In this document: piece after piece, positions 23,902 to 29,835 of the stretch
How the letters are laid out: every line of letters starts with the position of its first letter
Numbering within the stretch: the stretch's first letter is position 1
NCBI GenBank assembly: GCA_028291615.1
Contig: JAQGHM010000081.1
Span: forward strand, 1-35,960
Length of the DNA: 35,960 nucleotides
Source of the DNA: Phycisphaerales bacterium
GTDB taxonomy: Bacteria; Planctomycetota; Phycisphaerae; Tepidisphaerales; Tepidisphaeraceae
Direction: 5' to 3'
The notes under the pieces: model-generated
Seen by the model: only the letters and a program-made list of their open reading frames with translations
What the model was told of the DNA's origin: nothing
Databases searched by the model: none
Program-made: the position numbers and the translations under genes

Positions 23902-25434
23902 CACCGTCAGCGATCGCCCAGCCGTTGGGTCCGATTGCGCGTGCGCTGTCTGCACCTCCAGCCGCCGCCGAAACGTGACGTGCCGCCGGCGCGTCCATTC
24001 CACCAGCGGATGCCACACGGTGTGCACCAGCCGATGCTTGATCAACAAGTGCCACAGGCGGTTCGACCGCTTATACAGATATGACATCGCAAGGTACGGC
24101 AGCACCGCGCGCCAGTCCGCCGGGCGCCTCCGCCAGATGCTCGCCGACGAGAAAAGCCGCTGATAGCACCAGGCGTAGCCCTCATACAGTTCCTCCGCGC
24201 TCATGTGCTTTGGCCTGAAAACGACGTGCGCTGTGTCATACAGGTCCCAGTTGCGGTGCAGCAGGCGATCTTCAGCTTCCATCTGCCGGAAAAGCGGCGT
24301 CGCCGGATACGGGGTGAGGATGTGGAACGTCGAGCACTCCAGACGGTTGTGCTCGACCCATTCGACCGTGCGCGCGAAGACGTCCTTACGATCGTGATCG
24401 AAACCCAGCACGAATGACGCGTTCACCTGGATCCCATGGTCGTGCAGGATGCGAACCCGCCGCGCGTAGTCGTGCGTGCGCGGCGTCCGCTTGCGCGCGT
24501 CGGTGAGGTTGTCGTCGGTCAACGACTCAAACCCCACGAAAACCCCGGTGCAACCTGCCAGCGCCATCTCCCGGATCAGTGATGGGTCGTCCGTCACGTC
24601 GATCGACACCGCCGCCGACCAGATCCGCTCGAGAGGTCGCAGCGCGCGACAGAGTTCGCGCAGGTAATGCGGCTTGCTCCCCAAATTGTTGTCGGTGAAG
24701 ACCGCATACGGCTGGCCATCCTTCGTGAACTCCGAAACCACCTGCTCGACGTCCCGCGTCTGGTACGGTTGATGAAGACCTTCGGTCGCCAGATAGCAGA
24801 ACCCGCAACGGTTGTGACACCCGCGCGTGGCGATGAGGCTGGACGTCGTCAGGAACGAATCCTTCGGCAAGAGATCGCGACGCGGCGCGGGATCGGTCCG
24901 GTAAGGCTGTGATGTATACGACCCGCGGTAAACCCGAGGAGACGACGTCGATGAACTCGTGAGCACGCACGTATCCACGTCCCGCAGAATCTGCCCCCAC
25001 AATTGCACCCCTTCGCCGATCGCCAGCGCATCAGCGTGCGGGCGACATTCATCCGGGCACGACAGCACGTGCAGGCCGCCCAGCACGATGATCGCGCCGC
25101 GATCGCGATACCATTTAGCCAGTTCAAACGCCCGCCGCGCGAACGTCAGGTGCACCGTGATCCCGACCACCTGCGGAAACGGTTCGCTAGGCGGCTGCCC
25201 CTGCAACAAATTCTCATCCCAATACCGCACCGTCCAATGCGCCGGCGTCGAACCGGCGATGCTCGTCAGCGCCAACGTAGGCGTCAGCACGTGTTTGCCA
25301 AACGAGGCGTGCGGATCCTTAGGATAAAACGGATTGAGCAACAGCGCGTGACATTTCGTCGTCGGCGCCGTACGGATCGTGGCACTCAACACAGGCGCAA
25401 CGCGCAACTCGCGCGGAATATACGATCGCGGCAT
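23884..25434 (-). CDS. B12-binding-type radical SAM protein
   Basis: About 516 residues. The N-terminal third has cobalamin-binding-domain features: CHALLLNPFYP, VVGITVHLTFARRAFELAKWYRDRG, VLGGLHVLSCPDEC, and HADALAIGEG. The radical SAM core carries C206-H-N-R-C210-G-F-C213, the CxxxCxxC motif for the [4Fe-4S] cluster, followed by VFTDNNLG and VFVGFESL. The C-terminal third is Arg/Trp-rich and specific. I chose ATG 25434 because AGGAG lies seven bases before it; a TTG six codons earlier is less likely. This group includes methyltransferases acting on unactivated carbon and hopanoid/lipid-modifying enzymes; the substrate cannot be told. Its 3' end overlaps the FAD-Rieske gene by 18 bases. Confidence 0.88.
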   Translation of the reverse strand: MPRSYIPRELRVAPVLSATIRTAPTTKCHALLLNPFYPKDPHASFGKHVLTPTLALTSIAGSTPAHWTVRYWDENLLQGQPPSEPFPQVVGITVHLTFARRAFELAKWYRDRGAIIVLGGLHVLSCPDECRPHADALAIGEGVQLWGQILRDVDTCVLTSSSTSSPRVYRGSYTSQPYRTDPAPRRDLLPKDSFLTTSSLIATRGCHNRCGFCYLATEGLHQPYQTRDVEQVVSEFTKDGQPYAVFTDNNLGSKPHYLRELCRALRPLERIWSAAVSIDVTDDPSLIREMALAGCTGVFVGFESLTDDNLTDARKRTPRTHDYARRVRILHDHGIQVNASFVLGFDHDRKDVFARTVEWVEHNRLECSTFHILTPYPATPLFRQMEAEDRLLHRNWDLYDTAHVVFRPKHMSAEELYEGYAWCYQRLFSSASIWRRRPADWRAVLPYLAMSYLYKRSNRLWHLLIKHRLVHTVWHPLVEWTRRRHVTFRRRLEVQTAHAQSDPTAGRSLTVLSAGV

Positions 25435-25556
25435 CGGGGACTCCTGTTTCAAAGCCTATCGGCTTCCCGGCGCGATTCACTTTACAATGCAAAGTAAATG
25501 GCTGCAAGCGCCGCCGTGCGTAATAAATGAATTCTAAGAGCTTCTAAAACGATCCG

Positions 25557-25592
25557 CCTTTTCTTTGCGCTCTTTGCGTCTTTGCGGCCATA
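25557..25592. repeat. Short tandem-like dispersed repeat (CGCAAAGA units)
   Basis: On the minus strand it reads GGCCGCAAAGACGCAAAGAG, followed by CGCAAAGAAAAGGCGG. These are three imperfect copies of an eight-base unit. The element resembles a spacer repeat found in many unrelated bacteria. It lies between the tRNA-Asn-like gene and the radical SAM gene. Confidence 0.6.
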
Positions 25593-25609
25593 TCATTTTA
25601 GTCTCAAAA

Positions 25610-25693
25610 CTGTGGCGGCAGGACTCGAACCCGCAGAGCGTTGCCGCGCGCGATTAACAGTCGCGACCGCTACCAATTACGGTTTACGCCACA
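25610..25693 (-). tRNA. tRNA with GUU anticodon (Asn) and a long variable region
   Basis: Acceptor TGTGGCG pairs with CGCCACA and the discriminator is G. The anticodon arm is CGCGA-CTGTTAA-TCGCG, giving anticodon GTT, and the T arm is GCGGG-TTCGAGT-CCTGC. U1-A72 and G73 agree with bacterial tRNA-Asn. Two things are odd. First, three or four bases separate the acceptor from the D stem (ACCG/CGGT) instead of two. Second, the variable region is 14 nt instead of five and could form GCG-GCAA-CGC. Total length is 84 nt, as in class II tRNAs. It lies 54 bases after the EF-Tu-like gene and completes the cluster. Anticodon and stems are clear; function in decoding is inferred. Confidence 0.85.
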
Positions 25694-25747
25694 AAGAGAC
25701 GCGGCGGTGAACTCGCCGTCACGCCGGCGAGTTCACCCCGCGTTCAA

Positions 25748-26953
25748 TCACTCGAAGATCGTCTGCACGATCCCCGAGCCGATCGTACGCCCGCCTTCGC
25801 GGATCGCGAAGCGCAGGTCGGGCTCCAGCGCGACCGGCCGATCGAGTTCGACCTCGATCCGCACGGTCTGGCCCGGCAGTACCATCTCAACCTCGTCGGC
25901 CAGCGTGAGCCGGCCAGGCAGGTCGGTGGTGCGGAAGTAAAACTGCGGCCGATACCCGCTGTAAAACGGCGTGTGCCGACCGCCCTCTTCCTTGCCCAGC
26001 ACGTACACCTCGCCCGCGAACTTGCGGTGAGGCTTGATCGAGCCCGGCGCCACGAGCACCATGCCGCGGCAGAGGTCGTCCTTGTCGATGCCGCGGAGGT
26101 TGAGCCCCGCGTTGTCGCCCGCGACGCCTTCCTCCATCGCCCGGCGGAACTGCTCGATGTCCTTCACGACGACCTTGCGGGTCGTGTCGTCAAGGCCGAC
26201 GATCTCGACGGACTCGCCCTTGCGCACGCGCCCGCGCTCGATCCGCCCGGTGGCGACCGTGCCGTGGCCCTCAATCGAGAAGACGTCCTCGATCGGCATG
26301 AGGAACGGCGCGTCCAGCCGCCGCCGCGGCTCCGGCACGTACGTGTCCATCGCCGCAACGAGCTCGTCGATCGCCCGGCAGGCGTCGTCGTCCGTCGGGT
26401 TACGCATCGCCGCCAGCGCGCTGCCGCGGATCACCGGCAGCTCGTCGCCGGGGAAGCCGTAGCGCGTGAGCAGCTCGCGCAGCTCCAGCTCGACCAGGTC
26501 CACCAATTCGGCGTCCTCGACCAGGTCCGCCTTGTTCAGGAAGACCACGACTCGCGGCACGCCGACCTGCCGCGCCAGCAGGATGTGCTCCCGCGTTTGC
26601 GGCATCGGCCCGTCAACCGCTGATACGACCACGATCGCGGCGTCCATCTGCGCCGCGCCGACGATCATGTTCTTGATGTAGTCGGCGTGGCCCGGACAAT
26701 CGACGTGACCGTAGTGCCGCACGGCCGACTCGTACTCCAGGTGCGAGCTGATGATGGTTACCGTCTTGGTCTCGTCACGCACGTTGCCGCCCACCGCGAT
26801 CTCCTGATAAGTCTTGGCGCGGATGTCTCCGGGAAAACGCCGGGCCGACCGCAGCGACAGGGCCGCCGTCAACGTGGTTTTGCCGTGATCGATGTGACCG
26901 ATGGTCCCGACGTTTACGTGCGGCTTGGCGCGCACGAAGGTCTGCGTGCCCAT
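25748..26953 (-). CDS. Divergent EF-Tu paralogue
   Basis: The 401-residue protein spans all three EF-Tu domains. Elements of the GTPase are present: GHIDHGKT (19-26), DCPGH (85-89), NKAD (140-143) and SAL (178-180). Domain 2/3 blocks such as [21 protein letters not shown] and [11 protein letters not shown] are conserved. Switch I is not: the near-universal RGITI reads KTVTI at residues 63-67. The preceding segment ([13 protein letters not shown]) is unlike the usual DNAPEEKA and about four residues longer. His71 and the Thr of TI are kept. RGTV in domain 2 is HGTV here. Normal EF-Tu carries aminoacyl-tRNA to the ribosome; this form probably does so for a limited set. AGGAGG lies just before the ATG. 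It is embedded in a tRNA cluster on the same strand. Confidence 0.92.
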   Translation of the reverse strand: MGTQTFVRAKPHVNVGTIGHIDHGKTTLTAALSLRSARRFPGDIRAKTYQEIAVGGNVRDETKTVTIISSHLEYESAVRHYGHVDCPGHADYIKNMIVGAAQMDAAIVVVSAVDGPMPQTREHILLARQVGVPRVVVFLNKADLVEDAELVDLVELELRELLTRYGFPGDELPVIRGSALAAMRNPTDDDACRAIDELVAAMDTYVPEPRRRLDAPFLMPIEDVFSIEGHGTVATGRIERGRVRKGESVEIVGLDDTTRKVVVKDIEQFRRAMEEGVAGDNAGLNLRGIDKDDLCRGMVLVAPGSIKPHRKFAGEVYVLGKEEGGRHTPFYSGYRPQFYFRTTDLPGRLTLADEVEMVLPGQTVRIEVELDRPVALEPDLRFAIREGGRTIGSGIVQTIFE

Positions 26954-27043
26954 GATGGGCCTCCTGAAAGTGAAAGGGCCGGGGTTCGAGCCCGGCCGTG
27001 GTAATGGAAACGCCGTCCTCGCACGACGGCCCGATGGAAACAG
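26954..27043 (-). other. EF-Tu leader with two tRNA-arm-like hairpins (possible tRNA remnant)
   Basis: On the minus strand two hairpins follow each other. The first, GCCGTC-GTGCGAG-GACGGC (27012-27030), looks like an anticodon arm with T33 and anticodon GCG (Arg). The second, GGCCGGG-CTCGAAC-CCCGGCC (26977-26997), looks like a T arm with C in place of T54. No 5' acceptor strand or D arm fits, so it is not a complete tRNA. It could be a decayed tRNA or a mimic used to regulate the EF-Tu-like gene, whose AGGAGG at about 26960-26965 follows directly. Confidence 0.5.
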
Positions 27044-27118
27044 TTCGCGGGGCTGGAGTCGAACCAGCGGACACCGGGTTCAAAGCCCGGGATTTGTACC
27101 GACACAAACTACCCGCGA
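27044..27118 (-). tRNA. tRNA-Gln(UUG)
   Basis: The 75-nt cloverleaf has acceptor TCGCGGG/CCCGCGA and discriminator A. The anticodon arm is CCGGG-CTTTGAA-CCCGG (anticodon TTG), the variable loop TGTCC, and the T arm GCTGG-TTCGACT-CCAGC. The D stem pairs best as TTTG/CAAA with a three-base linker (TAG) after the acceptor, a spacing shared with the Asn-type tRNA of the cluster. U1-A72, typical of Gln tRNAs, is present; A73 is unlike the usual G73. Confidence 0.9.
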
Positions 27119-27133
27119 GAGTCGACGCACAAG

Positions 27134-27206
27134 CTGCCCCGCCAGGGATCGAACCTGGAATCTTCCGGTTCAGAACCGGCTGCGTTCCCAGTTACGCCAC
27201 GGGGCA
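27134..27206 (-). tRNA. tRNA-Gln(CUG)
   Basis: The 73-nt cloverleaf is regular. Acceptor TGCCCCG pairs with CGGGGCA, discriminator G. The D stem is GCGT/ACGC with loop AACTGGGA. The anticodon loop TTCTGAA gives anticodon CTG, the variable loop is AGATT, and the T arm CCAGG-TTCGATC-CCTGG. The outermost anticodon-stem pair is G-A. U1-A72 and G73 are the normal glutamine features. It lies 15 bases from the next Gln tRNA. Confidence 0.93.
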
Positions 27207-27301
27207 AGGAATCAAAGGATGAATGGTGAAGGATGAATCAGAGTGGTTCATCCGCGTCTTCATTCATCCTTCATCCTTCCCGCCTTCATCCTTCTCTTCA
27301 G
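27207..27301. repeat. GGATGAA/TTCATCC inverted repeat between tRNAs
   Basis: The 95-base gap between tRNA-Ala and tRNA-Gln(CUG) contains several GGATGAA copies at about 27215-27240, and the complement TTCATCC/TTCATTC at about 27247-27292. A long imperfect hairpin could form. It resembles a simple dispersed repeat, and no further tRNA is present. Confidence 0.6.
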
Positions 27302-27372
27302 TGGAGCCGCTCGGATTTGAACCGAGATACCGACCGTGCAAGAGTCAGGTCCTGCCGTTAGACGACGGCCCC
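27302..27372 (-). tRNA. tRNA-Ala(UGC)
   Basis: The 71-nt cloverleaf has acceptor GGGGCCG/CGGCTCC with discriminator A. The third pair is G3-U70, the hallmark recognised by alanyl-tRNA synthetase. The D stem is GTCT/GGAC, the anticodon loop CTTGCAC gives TGC, and the T arm is CTCGG-TTCAAAT-CCGAG. It is a fully credible alanine tRNA that reads GCA and other GCN codons. Confidence 0.93.
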
Positions 27373-27385
27373 ATGTCTTCATCAA

Positions 27386-27457
27386 AGCCCGATGTCGGAT
27401 TCGAACCGACGACTCAACCCTGGCGAGGTCGCGTGATGGCCCCTTCACCAATCGGGC
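27386..27457 (-). tRNA. tRNA-Gly(GCC) with C33
   Basis: The 72-nt cloverleaf is well paired: acceptor GCCCGAT/ATCGGGC, discriminator T, D stem GTGA/TCAC, and T arm GTCGG-TTCGAAT-CCGAC. The anticodon stem is CGACC/GGTTG with loop TCGCCAG, so the anticodon is GCC. The base before it is C33 instead of the near-universal U33. A normal tRNA-Gly(GCC) exists at 13946. This is the first structural gene after the attenuator-like terminator. Confidence 0.88.
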
Positions 27458-27473
27458 GCAAATTCAGTCCAAC

Positions 27474-27507
27474 AAAAAACCCCGAAACCTTGTCACGGGT
27501 TTCGGGG
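27474..27507 (-). terminator. Intrinsic terminator between leader ORF and tRNA-Gly (probable attenuator)
   Basis: On the minus strand CCCCGAAACC (27507-27498) pairs perfectly with GGTTTCGGGG (27489-27480) across an 8-nt loop. Six Ts follow at 27479-27474. It points along the tRNA/EF-Tu cluster. It lies 35 bases after the leader ORF stop and only 16 bases before the first tRNA, so transcripts from upstream must pass it to reach the cluster. It could also simply end the operon at 27680-30459. Confidence 0.85.
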
Positions 27508-27542
27508 CTTGGTGTCTTATTAAAGACGTTCCAGAGCGCGCG

Positions 27543-27617
27543 TCACCCGGTCAACTCATTCTGTTGATTGCCGCCCTGTGCGGCGTTGGGGTCGAATTGG
27601 GCGAATGCGTAGAACAT
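27543..27617 (-). CDS. 24-residue leader peptide rich in Asn, Ala, Gln and Gly
   Basis: The ORF runs from ATG 27617 to TGA 27543. GGGGGTGA, a seven-in-eight match to the extended anti-Shine-Dalgarno complement GGAGGTGA, ends five bases before the ATG. The middle of the peptide reads NAAQGGNQQN, encoded AAC GCC GCA CAG GGC GGC AAT CAA CAG AAT. Over the ORF the codons GCA, CAG, CAA, GGC and AAT each occur twice, which are the cognate codons of the five tRNAs in the cluster. A hairpin GCCGC-ACAGG-GCGGC lies inside this run. The position upstream of a terminator and the cluster suggests a ribosome-stalling sensor. It is too short to be an ordinary protein; that it is translated is inferred. Confidence 0.65.
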   Translation of the reverse strand: MFYAFAQFDPNAAQGGNQQNELTG

Positions 27618-27679
27618 GGTCTTCACCCCCCAATACGGATCACTGCGCGAAATCTGACAGAAGATCAAAATGCGAGCAC

Positions 27680-28876
27680 TTACAGGTCCTTGCCCGGCGG
27701 CTCTGGGGCTGGCGGCGCCTTGGTCGGGCGACTGGCGGGCTGAGTCGCCGGATTCGTCGGCTTAAACCCCTGCTCGGCCATCATCTTCCGCAGCGCGTCG
27801 AACTGCTTCTCCTTCACGCGCTCGATGAACTCGCGGACGTCAGGCGGACAATTCGATTCGTTGATCAGCACCTGCAACCCCGTCTCCGTCTGCAGGATCG
27901 CGATTGTCTTGTCGCGCGGCCGAACCGCGGTCGAGGCCGTGTTCCAGATGTAAACCTCATCATCCTTCACCTGGTACCCCAGGCCGGTTAGACCACAAAT
28001 GGCTTCGAGCGCGTCCATGACGGTTGCATTGAGAACCAATTTGATCTGCCGCGACTGCGGCGCCAGTTCCTGAAAAGTTCCGGGTTCGTAGCGGAAGGGG
28101 ACGCCGCTCCGCATCGAAAGCTCGCCGAGCACCTGTGCGACGTCGGTGCCGTCGTGCCGCAGCGTGATATCCTTCTGCAACTGCCGTCGCACCTGCTCCT
28201 GCTTGGGCAGCACGACGATGGTCTTGCCCCAGGGATACCACGTCGCCGGCGATTGCGTGGTGACGGCTTCCAGTGCATCCAGCAGCGACGCGTTGCGCGG
28301 CACCGCGATCGGGATGTTCTGCGGCACCGGATTGCCCGAGGTAGCGGTGCGATTCTCCACCGCGTACGGGGACTTGATCGCCACCAGGCGCGAATCCACC
28401 GCTTCGAGAAGCGTCTTCAAATCCGTCTTGTCGGTGGTCAGTTGCAGCGGCGTGGCGCCCAGCAGGTTCAGTGCATCGAGCTCGGAGATCGTCGATTTGC
28501 GCCCCAGGCGCCGCAATGCCGGCGCCGGTTGCAGCTCGATCGCCTCATCCTTCAGCAGGAATTGCAGGCCAAGCTTTCGCGTGATGACTTCAAGTGCTTC
28601 GCGAAGCGTCTGGTTCTCGATCTTCGCGGTGACGGTCGTTTCCTTCCCCCACGGCAGGATCGCCCAGACGTCGGGCACTGCGACGATCGGCACGCCGGTC
28701 TGCTTGGTAATCTGGCCCATGACATCCGGGAGACTGCCGTTGAGATCGAGCTTGGCCTGCTTGTCGAGTTGTTGGTTGATGAGCGCCGACGAATCCGTAT
28801 TCTGCGCTCGCGCCGGCGTGACAAACAAGAACGACCCTGCGGCGACGAGCACCCAGAGAACGGCGAATCGTGACAT
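27680..28876 (-). CDS. Secreted protein with three secretin/TonB short N-terminal (STN)-like repeats
   Basis: 398 residues from ATG 28876, preceded by AAAGGAG six bases away and giving a signal peptide (LWVLVAAGSFLFVTPARA). An in-frame extension to 28951 is rejected. Three units share a beta-alpha pattern: TLREALEVITRKLGLQFLLKD, SLLDALEAVTTQSPATWYPWG, and TVMDALEAICGLTGLGYQVKD. This is the STN pattern found at the N-terminus of secretins and TonB receptors, here without a barrel or channel domain. The C-terminus is Pro/Ala-rich. It is the last gene of an ECF sigma/anti-sigma operon, so it may be a periplasmic partner of the anti-sigma factor. Confidence 0.78.
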   Translation of the reverse strand: MSRFAVLWVLVAAGSFLFVTPARAQNTDSSALINQQLDKQAKLDLNGSLPDVMGQITKQTGVPIVAVPDVWAILPWGKETTVTAKIENQTLREALEVITRKLGLQFLLKDEAIELQPAPALRRLGRKSTISELDALNLLGATPLQLTTDKTDLKTLLEAVDSRLVAIKSPYAVENRTATSGNPVPQNIPIAVPRNASLLDALEAVTTQSPATWYPWGKTIVVLPKQEQVRRQLQKDITLRHDGTDVAQVLGELSMRSGVPFRYEPGTFQELAPQSRQIKLVLNATVMDALEAICGLTGLGYQVKDDEVYIWNTASTAVRPRDKTIAILQTETGLQVLINESNCPPDVREFIERVKEKQFDALRKMMAEQGFKPTNPATQPASRPTKAPPAPEPPGKDL

Positions 28877-28947
28877 GATTACTCCTTTGATCGATGCGAT
28901 CGCGCGCGTTGGTCCCCGCCGCAGCCGCCGGACGAGGTGTGGACGGC

Positions 28948-29805
28948 TCATTCGAATCCTAGGCCCGATGGACGGTCGCCTTCCTCATCGGACGCGACCG
29001 GCGACGCGATCACGACCGGCGACCGGCTCGCCACGCCGCGACGGTACATCTCCTTATCCGAACTCGCAACGTATTCCTTCGAAGGCCCGATCGAGATCTC
29101 CGCCACCGCCGGTCGACTCGCCGCTTCGACGCGAGGTGTTTCGACCATGACGACGGGGCTCATACCCCCCGTTCCGGTCGGTGGATTCACGCCGCTGGGC
29201 GCTGGCTTAACCAGATAGAATCGAATCCCCAACCCCGCCGCCAATACTACGCATGCCGCCATCGCCATCCGCGACGCCGTCCGCACCCAGCCGATGCGGC
29301 CGATCACGGCGGGCCGCTCGTCAACGACCTCGCGCGCCTGCGTCTCAGCCGCGATCGTCTCCGATAAGTGCCCCGCCAGCCGATCCCAGTTCACCACCGG
29401 TATCGGCGCCGATCGCAGCAACTCGACCAGCCGCTCGTCCTCGACGTCCCCGGTTTCGATTTCCGCATCCACCGCCGCCGAAATCCGGCGCGACAGTTCA
29501 TCCCACTGCAATTCGGGCAGGGGGGTAGCCGCCGCCAACATCACATTCAGCTTCTGATCTTCAGCGCGCGACTGCTCATCCACGTTGCCGGTCACCACGG
29601 CGCAAAAGTCCCGCGCCAGGTCGTCCCAGTCCATTTCCGGCAGCGGCTGCGACCGCAGCAGCGCCGTCAAGCGCTCGTGCTCGTCACGCAGCGCCTGTGC
29701 CGTCGGGTCCGTCTCCAGAACCCGCTCGAGCGCAACCGCATCCGCCGCCGGCAGGGTGCCGTCGAGGTATTGCGTGAGGATGAATTCCAGTTGCTCCGGG
29801 CTCAT
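28948..29805 (-). CDS. Transmembrane anti-sigma factor
   Basis: The 285-residue protein has an N-terminal cytoplasmic part with LTQYLDGTLPAADAVALERVL, typical of anti-sigma factor openings. Three related segments contain WDDLA, WDELS and WDRLA. A single transmembrane helix lies around residues 175-195 (MAMAACVVLAAGLGIRFYLV), followed by a Pro/Ser/Val-rich extracytoplasmic tail. No zinc-binding HxxxCxxC motif was seen. It begins 30 bases after the ECF sigma stop, and the STN-protein ATG lies 71 bases after its own stop. It presumably holds the sigma factor inactive until an envelope signal arrives. Confidence 0.8.
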   Translation of the reverse strand: MSPEQLEFILTQYLDGTLPAADAVALERVLETDPTAQALRDEHERLTALLRSQPLPEMDWDDLARDFCAVVTGNVDEQSRAEDQKLNVMLAAATPLPELQWDELSRRISAAVDAEIETGDVEDERLVELLRSAPIPVVNWDRLAGHLSETIAAETQAREVVDERPAVIGRIGWVRTASRMAMAACVVLAAGLGIRFYLVKPAPSGVNPPTGTGGMSPVVMVETPRVEAASRPAVAEISIGPSKEYVASSDKEMYRRGVASRSPVVIASPVASDEEGDRPSGLGFE

Positions 29806-29835
29806 GGCTGACTCGCGTCGTTGTCGTTAATCGAT

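Noticed and set aside
25557..25592. CRISPR-like array from CGCAAAGA copies
   Set aside because: The copies are eight bases, contiguous and imperfect, with no spacers; this is a simple repeat.
26976..27000. T-arm of a plus-strand tRNA (GGTTCGAG)
   Set aside because: In that orientation the stem and the TTCGA loop are out of register by one base, and no other arms fit.
27460..27640. T-box riboswitch before the tRNA cluster: TGGAAC (minus strand, 27533-27528) resembles the start of the T-box sequence, and a terminator follows
   Set aside because: Only about six of ten T-box positions match, no Stem I with specifier loop is recognisable, and T-boxes normally control synthetase or amino acid genes. 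The translated leader explains more of the region.
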